Assembly: GCF_030525615.1 (NCBI RefSeq)
Contig: NZ_JAUNEJ010000004.1
Coordinates: forward strand, 140,245 to 204,244
Direction of reading: 5' to 3'
Source of the DNA: Cutibacterium sp.
GTDB lineage: Bacteria; Actinomycetota; Actinomycetes; Propionibacteriales; Propionibacteriaceae
DNA: 64,000 bases
Shown here: positions 45,555 through 56,204 of the stretch, one piece after another
Layout: each line of letters begins with the position of its first letter
Position numbering within the stretch: the stretch's first letter is position 1
Translations under genes and position numbers: made by a program
Notes under the pieces: model-generated
What the model was told of the DNA's origin: nothing
The model's input: only the letters and a program-made list of their open reading frames with translations
The model's database searches: none

Positions 45555-46175
45555 ATGGCAGACATCATTCACCTCAAGGCCGAAGAGCGTACTGAGTTTG
45601 GTAAGGGCGCTGCCCGTCGCATTCGTCGTGAGAACAAGGTTCCCGCCGTTATGTACGGGCACGGTCACGACCCGATTCACGTGACCCTTGAGGGACACGC
45701 CACTCTTCTCGCCCTGCGGACCGAGAACCCGCTACTGTCAATCGAGATTGAAGGCAAAGAGCCGTTGCTTGCCCTGCCGAAGGACGTTCAGCGTGACGTT
45801 CTCAAGGGTTTCGTCCGTCACGTCGACCTGCTGTCTGTGCGCCGCGGCGAGAAGGTTGACGTCGAGGTTGCCCTGCGCCTTACTGGCGAGTCGGTTCCTG
45901 GCACCATCGCCATGACCGAGTTCAACGAGATCGAGGTTGAGGCCGACCTGCTCAACATTCCGGAGTCGATTGAGATCGACGTTACCGATCTTGAGGCCGG
46001 TACCACTATCCATCTCGGCGACCTCAAGCTCCCCGAAGGCACCACCCTGAAGGGGGATCCGGAGGCTGTGGCTGCTACCGTCGCGTTCCCGGAGGCCGAG
46101 CCCGAGGAGGACGAGGAGTCCGCAGATGAGGAGGCTGCGGCTGAGTCCGATGAGGACAAGGCCGAGCAGGAGTGA
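45555..46175 (+). CDS. rplY: 50S ribosomal protein L25/Ctc
   Basis: A 206-residue protein of the CTC form. The L25 domain (about residues 5-95) has EERTEFGKGAARRIRRENKV and PAVMYGHGHDPIHVTL, which binds 5S rRNA; the second domain (to about 180) is beta-rich; the tail is highly acidic (EPEEDEESADEEAAAESDED). AAGGAGAAG precedes ATG 45555. It overlaps pth by four bases, a standard pairing. Confidence 0.97.
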   Translation: MADIIHLKAEERTEFGKGAARRIRRENKVPAVMYGHGHDPIHVTLEGHATLLALRTENPLLSIEIEGKEPLLALPKDVQRDVLKGFVRHVDLLSVRRGEKVDVEVALRLTGESVPGTIAMTEFNEIEVEADLLNIPESIEIDVTDLEAGTTIHLGDLKLPEGTTLKGDPEAVAATVAFPEAEPEEDEESADEEAAAESDEDKAEQE

Positions 46176-46774
46176 GTTCTTCTTGGCTCGTGATCGGGCT
46201 TGGAAACCCAGGCCCGCGCTATGACGGTACCCGCCACAACGTTGGGGTGGACGTCATCACCGAGTTGTGCCGTCGGGCCGACGAGAAGCTCTCGTCGGCC
46301 CGCGGAAAGCAGGCTGAGCTGGTTCGTATTCGGGTCGGCTCGGCCGGTTTCGGTGTCCCGGCTTCCGACGCTCAGGCCGTCATGTTGATGCGCAGTCGTA
46401 CCTACATGAATGAGTCGGGTATTGCCGTTCGCAAGGTTGCGAACTTCGCAGGTATCACCCCTGACCACCTCATCGTTATCCATGACGAAATTGATCTTGA
46501 CCCTGGCCGTCTCCGCCTCAAGCAGGGTGGTGGAGACAACGGTCATAATGGGCTGAAATCCATTCGTGCCCATCTGCACACCGGTGACTTCATCAGAGTG
46601 AGGGTGGGTGTTGGTCGGCCTCCGGGCCATCAGGACCCAGCTGACTGGGTGTTGGCCCGAGTACCAGCTAAGCAGCGCGCTGACATGGCCGTCCACGTGG
46701 CTGTGGCGGCCGACGCTGTGGAGACGATCATCACCCAGGGTTTGACGGCGGCTCAAAACCGTTTCAATTCCTGA
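46172..46774 (+). CDS. pth: Peptidyl-tRNA hydrolase
   Basis: A 200-residue enzyme that frees tRNA from dropped-off peptidyl-tRNA. LVIGLGNPGPRYDGTRHNVG holds the catalytic His, with MRSRTYMNESG, VIHDEIDLDPGRLRLKQGGG and GHNGLKSI. Start GTG 46172 overlaps the rplY stop. In related genomes mfd often follows pth; here 4.5 kb of accessory DNA intervenes. Confidence 0.97.
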   Translation: MSSSWLVIGLGNPGPRYDGTRHNVGVDVITELCRRADEKLSSARGKQAELVRIRVGSAGFGVPASDAQAVMLMRSRTYMNESGIAVRKVANFAGITPDHLIVIHDEIDLDPGRLRLKQGGGDNGHNGLKSIRAHLHTGDFIRVRVGVGRPPGHQDPADWVLARVPAKQRADMAVHVAVAADAVETIITQGLTAAQNRFNS

Positions 46775-47319
46775 CTCAATCATCAGTTGAAGCAGCTGGG
46801 GACTCGATTCTGTATCAGGTGCCCACTTTGTAGGGGCCAATGATGTGTGGCCTGTTTTCGGTGGACGTCACAGGGGCGCACAGGTATGAGACGCTGCTTG
46901 TGACAAGTAAGCACATGGCCTCGTCTGAGGTAGGTATTCGTGCTGGCACGTTCGCTGTGGAACTCGCGTCTGCCGATGGTTTCGGTGGCTGAACGTGAAG
47001 TACTGACAAACCCTATGGTGAATACTTATTGGTTGCAGAAGCCCGGCCGTTTAAAGGGAGCATCATGTTTCCGGTTTGCTACGGACGGGCTATTGGAGAT
47101 TTCTTTGATACCCCTCAGCGGGCATTGCGTAGCTGCTCGCTGATAGTTATGGTGTTCGTCATTTTCAGGATGGTGTGTCCGGTAGAATCAGATCACGGTG
47201 CCGTAGATGCTGTCGCGAAGACCAACGTGATCCTGGTTGAGCATGGATCATATGCAGCTTTGCTTGAGGACACCTAGCTACGCCCTCGGCTGGTAGTTAC
47301 CAGATTGGAACGGAAGACG
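46775..47319. other. Gene-poor junction after pth
   Basis: About 545 bases without a gene I can support, and AT-richer than pth. A 50-codon frame (46840-46992, ending VELASADGFGG) and an 82-codon frame (47029-47277) have no convincing ribosome site and no recognised family; the second contains a hydrophobic stretch SLIVMVFVIF and may be the remains of something lost. The stretch forms the left edge of the accessory segment that separates pth from mfd. Confidence 0.5.
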
Positions 47320-48681
47320 ATGAACGAAGAAGGATACCGGCCTCAGCGAGTGACGTGGGCAGCCCTGGTGATTGCCTTGGGAGGCTTGTTATTCGGGTAT
47401 GACACCGGAGTCATCTCAGGCGCGTTGGCATCGATGACCGAGTATTTTGGTCTCGACGCCATGAGCAGCGGGGCTGTTGTCAGCTCCCTTGTCGTCGGTG
47501 CCGCAATCGGAGCGTTGTCCTCGGGCAGGATGTCGGACCGTTTGGGTCGACGACGTGTTCTGCTGATGGCTTCGGTCATCTTTCTGGTGGGTTCCATGAT
47601 CGCAGCGTTTTCCATCAACGTTCCGATGATCGTCGGAGCGAGAGTCATCTTAGGATTCGGTGTTGGGATCGCATCGAGTGTCGTACCTGTTTTTATCTCC
47701 GAACTTGCACCGGCTCATCTTCGTGGCCGGTTAGTGGGGCTGAATCAGCTCATGATTGTCACGGGCATTCTGCTCGCATACGTTTCGAACTACGCGCTGC
47801 ACGGTGTCTCCCATGATTGGCGATGGATGGTCGGGTTGGCGGTAGTTCCCTCGGTTCTGTTCGGTCTGGGGATCGTGTTTCTTGATGAGTCCCCTCGCTG
47901 GTTGGCGCTCAATGGTCAGGTCGATCGCGCCCGGACGGTTCTGGCGAGAGTACGTCCTGCTGAAGCGATCGAGGCTGAGCTGGCAGACATTCAACATGCT
48001 GAGCGGGAGAACACTGTTGGTGAGGGATGGTCTGCGCTACTAGATCCGGCGCTTAGAAAAGTACTGATAGCCGGAATCGGGCTACAGATTCTGGGCCAGC
48101 TGACGGGTGTCAACGCGGTGGTGTACTACGCCCCATCTATTTTCCAGGGCGCGGGGCTTGGAGCGGCAAGCGCTTTGTTGGCCACCGTCGGAGTCGGTGT
48201 GGTGAATCTGGTGTGTACGGTTATCGGTATGGCGCTCGTCGATCGCGTAGGACGTACCAAGCTACTTGGGTTTTGTTCGATCTTTACCGCACTGTCGCTT
48301 GGAGTTTTTGCAGTGCTACTGGCTAACGGAACGCCACGCGGTAGTTCATCGGCCATCGGTGTCGCATGTGTCTTCATCTACATCGCTTCAGTAGCAACTG
48401 GTCTGAATGTTGTCGTGTTCATCATTGCCTCTGAGCTATACCCGCTTCGGGTACGTGGAACGGCCATGAGTCTCACAATCGGTGTTAACTGGACGATGAG
48501 TTTCATCGTTTCGCTAACTTTCCTCAGCTTGATCGAGACCCTTGGCAACTCTGCTACCTTTGCCAGCTATGCTGCCGTGGCCTTATTTCTCGTCTTTTTT
48601 GCTTTCAAAGTAATACCCGAAACTCGGGGTAAGTCACTCGAAGACATCGAACGTGAATACGTCGGAAGGACGCACTCATGA
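47320..48681 (+). CDS. Sugar porter family MFS transporter
   Basis: A 453-residue transporter with 12 membrane segments: LLFGYDTGVISGAL in helix 1, SDRLGRRRVLLMAS, VPVFISELAPAHLRGR, GQLTGVNAVVYYAPSIF and the C-terminal PETRGKSLEDIE. It resembles myo-inositol/xylose-type porters. ATG 47320 is chosen (GGAACGGAAGACG before it). Its stop overlaps the next start (ATGA), and the two hydrolase genes follow in the same way, so the three form one operon. Base composition is somewhat AT-richer than nearby core genes. Confidence 0.93.
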   Translation: MNEEGYRPQRVTWAALVIALGGLLFGYDTGVISGALASMTEYFGLDAMSSGAVVSSLVVGAAIGALSSGRMSDRLGRRRVLLMASVIFLVGSMIAAFSINVPMIVGARVILGFGVGIASSVVPVFISELAPAHLRGRLVGLNQLMIVTGILLAYVSNYALHGVSHDWRWMVGLAVVPSVLFGLGIVFLDESPRWLALNGQVDRARTVLARVRPAEAIEAELADIQHAERENTVGEGWSALLDPALRKVLIAGIGLQILGQLTGVNAVVYYAPSIFQGAGLGAASALLATVGVGVVNLVCTVIGMALVDRVGRTKLLGFCSIFTALSLGVFAVLLANGTPRGSSSAIGVACVFIYIASVATGLNVVVFIIASELYPLRVRGTAMSLTIGVNWTMSFIVSLTFLSLIETLGNSATFASYAAVALFLVFFAFKVIPETRGKSLEDIEREYVGRTHS

Positions 48682-49496
48682 ATTCTCACGCTACCGACTG
48701 CAGCACCCATGGCGGATTGGCACTGTATCGCATTCCGAATCCGGGACGTCCGCCGCTCATCCTTAACCATGGTGTCACCGATAACGCGAACTCGCTGTGT
48801 CAGGCTCAGAGGGCACTATCGCACAAGTTTGACACAGTAGCCGTTGACGCTCGCGGACACGGCGCCTCCGCGCGGTTCTCCCCACAAGAGCTTGATAACC
48901 CGGTGGATCGAATGGTCGCCGATCTTGTTGATCTTTTGGAGAGTCTCAATAGTGGCCCGGCCATTCTTGTCGGGCATTCTATGGGCGCAGCAGTGTGCGG
49001 CGAGGTTGCTGCCCGCCGTCCCGATCTGGTTTCAGCGGCCGTGCTTGAGGATCCTGCGTGGCTTGACAGTGCCCAACTACGCCGTTACCGAGAGGATGGT
49101 CCTCATCTGGCCGATCGTATCCGATGGATGCGAACCCACCCGTCTGAGGCCTTGGCTGAGTGTCGTCGTGACTATTCAACGTGGCCTGTGGAGGAGGCGT
49201 GTGCATGGCTTCAGGCCAAGATGCAAGTGGACCTGGATTTCGTGGCGACCGGGGTGGTGTGTCCTAGCACGCCTTGGCGGGAGGTCGCGGCACGATTAGC
49301 GGCACCGGCCCTCGTGGTTACATCGGATGGAGCAGACGTCCTCGTTGGACCCGACGGGATTACCAATGTTGACGCCTTAGGTAATTCCGCCGTGCGCACC
49401 TGCCTCATTCCCGGTACCCGGCACTGCGTTCGTCGGGAGTCTTCCACGCAGTTCATGGGTGTGGTGACCAGTTTCCTAGATGAGGTGATGGCATGA
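48678..49496 (+). CDS. Alpha/beta hydrolase
   Basis: A 272-residue hydrolase: oxyanion region LILNHGVTDNANS, VAVDARGHGAS, nucleophile elbow ILVGHSMGAAVCGEVAARRP (Ser in GHSMG), acid VVTSDGADVLVGP and catalytic His in PGTRHCVRRES. No signal peptide, so cytosolic. It is the middle gene of the porter-hydrolase-hydrolase operon and probably acts on what the porter brings in, for example an esterified or acylated sugar; that is inference. Confidence 0.9.
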   Translation: MNSHATDCSTHGGLALYRIPNPGRPPLILNHGVTDNANSLCQAQRALSHKFDTVAVDARGHGASARFSPQELDNPVDRMVADLVDLLESLNSGPAILVGHSMGAAVCGEVAARRPDLVSAAVLEDPAWLDSAQLRRYREDGPHLADRIRWMRTHPSEALAECRRDYSTWPVEEACAWLQAKMQVDLDFVATGVVCPSTPWREVAARLAAPALVVTSDGADVLVGPDGITNVDALGNSAVRTCLIPGTRHCVRRESSTQFMGVVTSFLDEVMA

Positions 49497-50440
49497 CGAA
49501 TTACGATGAATTGCTTGACCCCGGTTTGAGGGCTTCGCTGGATCAGGTGCCGCCACAAACCACGTGGAATCCAGCTCTTATGAGGGCACAAGGTGAAACC
49601 GTGGTGGACCATTCGACGCAGTTCGATGGTGTCGATGTGACGGTTCATGAACTGTCAACTGATGAGGGCGGCCTTGAAGTACGCGTCATGACGCCCCAGG
49701 GCAGTACGCCAACAGCGCTCGTCATGTCGATTCACGGGGGTGGCTTCGTTGCAGGACGAGCATCGTATGACGATGCGTGGAATGCACAGGTGGCGCAAAA
49801 AACAGGCGCGGTGGTCGTGAGTCCCGATTACCGGTTAGCCCCCGAGGCGCCATATCCAGCGGGTTTGGATGACTGTCAGGCAGCGTGGCATTGGGCCGTT
49901 CGTACCTTCCGTCCATCCGTGACGGTCTTGTACGGCGATTCAGCCGGTGGATGTCTTGCCGCAGCATTGGCGTTGAGGCTAACCGATACACAGGCCCCAG
50001 ATTCTCCCAATAGTTTGTTCCTCATTGAACCTGTTCTCGATGATCGGCTTGAAACACCGTCAATGGTTGACGGGACGGCTACTCCGGTATGGGACCACGC
50101 GAATGCTCGTGCCAGCTGGGCCGCGTATCTCGGAGCGTCCGAGGCAGGAACGTCGGGGTCGCAACGCTATGCCGCACCCGGCAGAAACGTTGATCTGCAA
50201 CGTATGCCGCCGACATTCATCCTCGCAAACCAATGTGACCCGCTGCGCGACGAAGATATCTGCTTCGCACGTAATCTGACCAATGCAAATGTGGCGACTG
50301 AACTGCTGCTACTGGCTCGAACGTGTCACGGACTGCTGGGTTTTCAGGATGTACCAGTGGCTGACCGTGCCAAGAACATCGTCTTGAATCGGTTGGCCGA
50401 GGCCACCCGACAGGCGACAGGACGAGACGACTCGCGCTGA
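49493..50440 (+). CDS. Alpha/beta hydrolase, hormone-sensitive-lipase family
   Basis: A 315-residue esterase/lipase with the HSL-family HGGG motif (VMSIHGGGFVAGRAS), SPDYRLAPEAPYPAGLDDC, nucleophile elbow YGDSAGGCLAAALALR, acid in NQCDPLRDED and catalytic His in ARTCHGLLGF. Cytosolic. Start overlaps the preceding hydrolase stop (ATGA). Acetyl- or short-chain-ester hydrolysis is the usual role of this family; the true substrate is unknown. Confidence 0.92.
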   Translation: MTNYDELLDPGLRASLDQVPPQTTWNPALMRAQGETVVDHSTQFDGVDVTVHELSTDEGGLEVRVMTPQGSTPTALVMSIHGGGFVAGRASYDDAWNAQVAQKTGAVVVSPDYRLAPEAPYPAGLDDCQAAWHWAVRTFRPSVTVLYGDSAGGCLAAALALRLTDTQAPDSPNSLFLIEPVLDDRLETPSMVDGTATPVWDHANARASWAAYLGASEAGTSGSQRYAAPGRNVDLQRMPPTFILANQCDPLRDEDICFARNLTNANVATELLLLARTCHGLLGFQDVPVADRAKNIVLNRLAEATRQATGRDDSR

Positions 50441-50546
50441 TGAACCTGGAACGTGAACGTGAGGGCCTCGAGATGACACCGATTGAGGTTGGGGATCCAT
50501 CGCGTTGCGTCAGATTCGAATGATTCGACTACGGTTGCCGTTAAGC

Positions 50547-51178
50547 TCACCAATTCGGGGGAGACGGTAGCTGTGGGAGCTGTGTCATAAAGGGTAACTG
50601 GCCCAACTTGTCGGGGCGTGTCCGCAGCCATGCTGACAGCTGATCGCGACGGCGCACCAGCTCTGGACCGCCTTCCCCCTTGGCAATGCGGTGCTGTACC
50701 AGGGCGGCTTCCGTGGCTGCGGTAATCGTTCGTTCCTGGCTGCGCTTCGCGGCCCGGCCATGCTTGCCAGAATCGGTAAGAACAGCGCGCCTCTTGCCCC
50801 GAAGCCTTTGCGAATTCCTCGACGAGCGGCGCGACGACAGAGACGCTGGCGAACTCGCTGACGGGGATGGCTACCTCGACGAGTACTGAAAAGATGACGG
50901 CTGCTGACCCTCCCCATATCAGTGCCATGACGGTGAGGCGGTCGGGTTCAGGCTCCCATTTGTCGAGCCATCGGTAACACAGCAGGCACACGATGAGGGC
51001 GGTAGTCGACGGGATCGCACCGACGATGAATGATCCCGGGGACCCGGCCCCAATCACGGCCACCACCAGGAGGATGGCGATCGCTCCCAAAACGGTAACG
51101 ATGACCGGCAAGACTCCGCCGCGTCGAACCGGTTTGGGGGGAGAGTGGGTACTGGGTGGATGGGGTGCTCACGGCCAT
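50547..51178 (-). pseudogene. PrsW-family protease, frameshifted and deleted
   Basis: Three frames together make a broken PrsW-type intramembrane protease. Frame one starts at ATG 51178 (MAVSTPSTQYPLSP). Near a run of six G (51136-51141, C on the coding strand) the reading shifts to PPKPVRRGGVLPVIVTVLGA, then membrane helices and the EE motif VVAPLVEEFAKASG. At about 50818 the reading shifts again to GKRRAVLTDSG ... TAATEAALVQHRIAKGEGG ... LSAWLRTRPDKL, the cytosolic tail, with the central membrane helices and later catalytic residues missing. One C fewer in the run would restore the first shift; the second break is a deletion. Confidence 0.72.
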
Positions 51179-51260
51179 ATGCTATGGGGTGACGAGTCAG
51201 GGAAATAGCCCAGAGCATGAAAGCTGGGCAGGTGTCCGTGTTACCACGTAACCTGTCCTG

Positions 51261-54200
51261 GTGACATTTAGCGGATTGATCTCGCTTCTTTCCCGCGAGC
51301 CGGTTCTCTCCCAGTCAGTGGATGAAGCCCTCACCCGGCGCACCCCCACTCTCGACGTGCAGGTAGCCCCGTCTGCACGTCCAGCTGTGGCAGCTGTGCT
51401 GGCTCAGGCGCTCTCCGGTACCGGTCGGTTGCCGGTGCTGCTGGTGACGAGCACGTTCCGGGAGGCTGAGGAGTCGGTGGCCACGTTGAAAACATGGCTC
51501 GACCCCAATGACGTCTGTTACTACCCTTCCTGGGAGACGCTGCCGCACGAGAGATTGAGCCCACGTACCGACACCGTTGGTCGACGAATGGAGGTACTGC
51601 GTCGGCTCTGCGGTACAGAAGGAGAGATTCCGCAGGTTGTCGTCGCTCCGGTGCGATCCCTGCTTCAGCCTCAGGTGGCAGGTCTGGGACACATCAAGCC
51701 GGTGCGCTTGGTGGTGGGGGAGGAGCATGATCTCACCGAGCTGGCCACGCAGCTCGTGAACGCTGCTTATAGCCGGGTCGACATGGTGGAACGGCGCGGC
51801 GAATTCGCTGTGCGTGGCGGAATCGTCGACGTTTTCCCGCCGGTATTGGAGCATCCGGTTCGTATCGACTTCTTTGGTGACGAGATCGAGGAGATGACCT
51901 CTTTCTCGGTGGCCGATCAGCGATCCACCGACGAGACTCATCAAGCACTGATGTGCGCTCCTTGTCGTGAACTCATCCTCACTGAGGAGGTCCGCTTGCG
52001 CGCCCAAAAGCTGCTGCCGGATCATCCTGAACTGGCAGACATGCTGGAGCGGATTGCTGACGGCCAGGCTGTTGAAGGAATGGAAGCCCTCATGCCAGCT
52101 TTGGTCGACGACATGGAACTGCTCGTCGATGTTCTTCCCGAACACGCCATGGTCGTCCTCTCCGACCCCGAGATGGTGCGATCACGGGCCGCAGACCTGG
52201 TACGCACGTCCGAGGAATTCCTGGGAGCTGGCTGGGCGGCTGCCGCAGGCGGAGGCCAAGCTCCCATCGACTTAGCAGCTTCTGGGTACCGCACTCTGGC
52301 CCACGTGAGGACTCACTGTCTGGAGCGTGGCATGGCGTGGTGGTCGATGTCCTCCTTCGCCCTGGACGCCCCAGCTGAAGATGTCCTGGCTGACGATGAG
52401 GTCGTTACGAGCGCCCCGCACACTGTTAACCCGCATTTAGAGGCCGTCGAGCCGTGGAGAGGAGACGTGGAGGCGGCCGTCAAGGACCTGACGACAAGAC
52501 TCCATGACGGCTGGAGTGTCGTGCTGTGTGCCGAAGGTGAGGGAATCGCTAAACGCATGACGGAGCTGCTCGGTGAGCACCAGGTCGCGGCGAGGTTGGC
52601 CAACGAGATCGACCCTGACGCTACTGATCCATGCGTCCAAGTGGTCCGGTTGCACCAGCGTCACGGTTTTGCCGCAAAAACCCTCAAGCTGTTGGTGGCA
52701 TCTACGGGAGACCTCGCTGGCTCCCAGGATCCGGCCATCAGTGGTGAGCGGCGTATGCCCCGTCGGCGTCGTAATCAGATCCAGCCACTGGAGCTTAAGT
52801 CGGGTGACCTTGTGGTTCACGAGCAGCACGGTGTGGGTCGATACCTGGAAATGGTGCAACGCACTGTCGGTGGCGCCACTCGCGAATACCTGGTCATCGA
52901 GTACGCCCCCTCGAAAAAGGGCCAGCCCGGCGATCGCCTCTTCGTCCCGGTGAACTCTCTGGACCAAGTGACCCGCTATGTCGGTGGTGACGCCCCGAGC
53001 CTGGACCGGTTGGGGGGTGCCGATTGGCGCAAACGGAAGTCGCGTGCCCGCAAGGCTGTCCGTGAGATTGCTGCAGAACTCATCAAGCTTTATGCAGCCC
53101 GACAGGCCACCAAGGGCCACGCCTTCAGCCCTGACACTGCATGGCAGCGCGAGCTAGAGGACGCCTTTGCCTACGTCGAGACCCCCGATCAGCTCACCAC
53201 CATCGCCGACGTCAAGCACGACATGGAGCAGGTCGTCCCGATGGACCGGCTGGTGTGTGGCGACGTCGGTTATGGCAAGACTGAGATTGCAGTGCGCGCT
53301 GCCTTTAAAGCTGTGCAAGACAGCAAGCAAGTGGCAGTACTGGTGCCCACTACGCTGCTGGTGCAGCAACATTTTCAGACCTTCACCGAGAGGTACGCAG
53401 GATTCCCGGTCAAGGTTGCGGCCCTCTCTCGTTTTCAATCTGACGCTGAGGCTCGCGAGACCTTGGAGGGCCTCAAACGCGGCACGGTCGACGTTGTGGT
53501 GGGAACTCACCGTCTGCTGGCCAAGGATGTCGAGTTCAAGGATCTCGGCCTGGTCATCGTTGACGAGGAGCAACGTTTCGGCGTCGAGCACAAGGAAGCC
53601 CTCAAGCGTATGAGGGTCAACGTGGACGTGCTGGCTATGAGCGCAACCCCGATCCCGCGGACTCTAGAGATGGCGGTGACGGGCATTCGCGAAATGAGCA
53701 CGATCGCCACTCCTCCGGAGGAGCGCCACCCGGTGCTCACCTTTGCCGGCCCCTACGACGAGGGCCAGGTTGTCGCGGCCATCCGACGTGAGCTCGCTCG
53801 TGAAGGTCAGGTTTTCTACATCCACAATCGAGTGCAGTCCATCGAGAAGACGGCTGCCAAGCTGCGTGAACTCGTGCCCGAGGCGCGGATCGTCACCGCT
53901 CACGGACAAATGAACGAAAAGCAGCTTGAGCAGATCATGGTGGATTTCTGGGAACGGCGGGCCGACGTGCTCGTATGCACCACCATCGTTGAGTCAGGTA
54001 TCGACATCTCCACAGCCAACACCCTGCTCATCGACCGTGCCGACCTGATGGGCTTGTCTCAGCTGCACCAGTTGCGTGGTCGGGTGGGTCGCTCCCGGGA
54101 GCGCGGTTACGCCTACTTCCTTTACCCTGCCGACAAACCACTGTCCCAAACCGCGCACGACCGTCTGGCGACGATGGCTGCTCATACCGATCTGGGTGCC

Positions 54201-54848
54201 GGTATGGCCATTGCCATGAAAGACCTGGAGATTCGCGGTGCGGGAAACCTATTAGGTGGCGAGCAGTCTGGTCACATTGCTGACGTCGGATTCGACCTTT
54301 ACATCCGGTTGGTGGGTGACGCTGTCGCGGAGTTCCGTGGTGACGCCAGTGCCGCCGACGAACCCGAAATGCGCATCGAACTCCCGGTCGACGCCAACCT
54401 GCCAGTTGAGTACGTCGAGACCGAGCGGCTTCGTCTGGAGATGTACAAGAGGCTGGCTGAGGTACGCAGCGATGAGGAGGTTGACGCTATCGCCGCTGAG
54501 CTCGTTGACCGTTACGGCCCCATGCCCGAACCGGTACAGGCCCTTCTTGGGGTGGCGCGATTCCGCTTGCTGTGCCGTCAGGCCGGGATCCATGAAGTCG
54601 TTCCAGCCGGACGTAACATCAGGTTTTCGCCGGTCCACCTGCCCGAGTCACGGGTCATGCGCCTTAAAAGGCTGTATCCGGGGTCGGTCGTCAAGAATAC
54701 CGCCGGTCTTGTCATGGTGCCCAAGCCCATGACCGCAAAGATTGGAGGCCAGTATCTGGCCGGTCAGCAGCTGCTCGATTGGGCGGGGAAACTTGTCACG
54801 GGTGTATTGGAGGTACAGAAGGCATCAATCCAAGGTGCAGAGAATTGA
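51261..54848 (+). CDS. mfd: Transcription-repair coupling factor
   Basis: A 1195-residue full-length Mfd that removes RNA polymerase stalled at DNA damage and recruits UvrA. Domains in order: UvrB-homology region ([20 protein letters not shown]), RNA polymerase interaction domain (near residue 510, [17 protein letters not shown]), RecG-like motor (Walker [37 protein letters not shown]), [13 protein letters not shown] [16 protein letters not shown], and the C-terminal regulatory domain ([14 protein letters not shown]). GTG 51261 is the start. Confidence 0.97.
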   Translation: MTFSGLISLLSREPVLSQSVDEALTRRTPTLDVQVAPSARPAVAAVLAQALSGTGRLPVLLVTSTFREAEESVATLKTWLDPNDVCYYPSWETLPHERLSPRTDTVGRRMEVLRRLCGTEGEIPQVVVAPVRSLLQPQVAGLGHIKPVRLVVGEEHDLTELATQLVNAAYSRVDMVERRGEFAVRGGIVDVFPPVLEHPVRIDFFGDEIEEMTSFSVADQRSTDETHQALMCAPCRELILTEEVRLRAQKLLPDHPELADMLERIADGQAVEGMEALMPALVDDMELLVDVLPEHAMVVLSDPEMVRSRAADLVRTSEEFLGAGWAAAAGGGQAPIDLAASGYRTLAHVRTHCLERGMAWWSMSSFALDAPAEDVLADDEVVTSAPHTVNPHLEAVEPWRGDVEAAVKDLTTRLHDGWSVVLCAEGEGIAKRMTELLGEHQVAARLANEIDPDATDPCVQVVRLHQRHGFAAKTLKLLVASTGDLAGSQDPAISGERRMPRRRRNQIQPLELKSGDLVVHEQHGVGRYLEMVQRTVGGATREYLVIEYAPSKKGQPGDRLFVPVNSLDQVTRYVGGDAPSLDRLGGADWRKRKSRARKAVREIAAELIKLYAARQATKGHAFSPDTAWQRELEDAFAYVETPDQLTTIADVKHDMEQVVPMDRLVCGDVGYGKTEIAVRAAFKAVQDSKQVAVLVPTTLLVQQHFQTFTERYAGFPVKVAALSRFQSDAEARETLEGLKRGTVDVVVGTHRLLAKDVEFKDLGLVIVDEEQRFGVEHKEALKRMRVNVDVLAMSATPIPRTLEMAVTGIREMSTIATPPEERHPVLTFAGPYDEGQVVAAIRRELAREGQVFYIHNRVQSIEKTAAKLRELVPEARIVTAHGQMNEKQLEQIMVDFWERRADVLVCTTIVESGIDISTANTLLIDRADLMGLSQLHQLRGRVGRSRERGYAYFLYPADKPLSQTAHDRLATMAAHTDLGAGMAIAMKDLEIRGAGNLLGGEQSGHIADVGFDLYIRLVGDAVAEFRGDASAADEPEMRIELPVDANLPVEYVETERLRLEMYKRLAEVRSDEEVDAIAAELVDRYGPMPEPVQALLGVARFRLLCRQAGIHEVVPAGRNIRFSPVHLPESRVMRLKRLYPGSVVKNTAGLVMVPKPMTAKIGGQYLAGQQLLDWAGKLVTGVLEVQKASIQGAEN

Positions 54849-55031
54849 CAAGACGCCAAAGGGTTCTTTATAAATCGTGCCACGATAGTTGAGTCGCAGC
54901 GGGTGTGATTCTAATCTCAAGCTTTCCTTGCTCGAGGAGAATTCCGATGAATGGACTAGTGTGCTCCGGACGGGTGGTGTCGCTGCCTTCGATGACGGTC
55001 AGCTATTGATTTTTCACCCTTGGATAATGTC

Positions 55032-55591
55032 ATGAAACGTGGACTGTTGGAACCTGAAGTGAAAATCGATGGAGTTTATTTTTCTACGGTCGGCACGGTG
55101 AGGTTTTCCATGATTTCAGCTGTGAGTTCCATGGTGGGAAAACCGTCCTTCTGGGTCCCAATGGTGCCGGGAAGTCGACGCTGTTTCGAATCATGGCAGG
55201 AATACTTAAACCATCTGCTGGGCTGGTACGCCTGCCTGATTTCCCGGGTGTCGCGCTTGTCAGGGGGCAGTTACGCCGTGTCGGTCTCGCTCAAGCCTTG
55301 GTGGCGAACCCGCAGGTTCTCCTGTTAGACGAGCCAACCGCAGGTCTAGACCCGGCCCAACGCTATTCGTTCCGAGAGATTCTCAAGTCGGCCCCATCTG
55401 GAGACCAGGTCGTCGTCGTGTCAACCCATCTGGTCGATGACATCGAAGACCTCTACGACCGTGTGGTTGTCATGAATGAGGACTGCATCATCTTCACAGG
55501 AACTCCCGATGAGTTCATCAGTGTTTCGGACCCCGGCCCCAACCGCGCCGAACGTTCCTACCTTGGCCTCGTCGGATCGGTGCGGACATGA
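55032..55591 (+). pseudogene. ABC transporter ATP-binding protein, broken
   Basis: The N-terminus VKIDGVYFS is in one frame; after a one-base loss near 55080 the rest continues in another: YGRHGEVFHDFSCEFHGGK, Walker A LGPNGAGKSTLF, then LLLDEPTAGLDP (Walker B) and the switch VVVVSTHLVDDI. Between LPDFPGVALV and RGQLRRVGLAQAL only a few residues remain where about 60 are normal, so the Q-loop region and the LSGGQ signature are lost. Both faults make ATPase function unlikely. The permease remnant overlaps its stop. Confidence 0.75.
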
Positions 55592-56140
55592 CTTGGTTGA
55601 CTCGTATCCGGGTCTCACCAGGTATCTGGTTTGCACCGGTCATGGCCCTCATATCCATGGCGCACTTCGATTTTCCGGCTGCTGTTGCTTGTTGCTGCGC
55701 TCTCCTGTGCTGTCTGTGCCATTGTGGCTCACGGCTGGTCGGTGGCCAGGAATCCGGTCGAGTTGGAGTTGAGATCTCGGCGTCCGGTACGTTGGGCCGA
55801 TGTTGGGTTCATGGTTCGCAGCCCTGCCGCTGCTGGCCACCATCGCGTGTCCCGGCCTCATTGAGGTGGGTTTAGCGACCCGCGCAATATCATGATCGGT
55901 ACCGGACTGACCCTGCTGTGTGCGCGTTTCATGTCGCGAGGGCTTGCCTCGATACCGGCTGTGAGTATGTTCCTGATTGAAGTGCTGACGGGACGTGCAT
56001 ACGGCTATGAGGCATGGTGGAACTGGGTTGTCAGCTCTGGCGAGAGTCCGGTGGGAATGACGTGGCTTCTCGGGGCCGTCGTCGCCGGGGCGGTTGCCAC
56101 GCTCACGGGACGGGTGCGGAAGCCGCGAGTCTCGTCGTAG
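55588..56140 (+). pseudogene. ABC transporter permease, multiply frameshifted
   Basis: Pieces of one membrane protein lie in shifting frames: MTWLTRIRVSPGIWFAPVMA (from 55588), then LLLLVAALSCAVCAIVAHGW with PVELELRSRRPVRWAD (frame change near 55680), LGSWFAALPLLATIACPGLI (near 55800), and FSDPRNIMIGTGLTLL onward (near 55870) with further helices to 56140. At least three frame changes are needed, so no full product can be made. It belongs with the broken ATP-binding gene. Between mfd and this pair (54849-55031) I see nothing. Confidence 0.72.
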
Positions 56141-56204
56141 GATGCCTCTGACAGGCTTCTTTGCCGTGCTGAAGACGCGGCACCGAATTCAGGAGGGTTG
56201 CCCC

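Noticed and set aside
46815..47009. 64-codon minus frame after pth
   Set aside because: Pro/Ser-rich translation with no start signal; probably chance.
51315..52145. 276-codon minus-strand frame opposite mfd
   Set aside because: Inside the certain mfd gene; no ribosome site, no domain.
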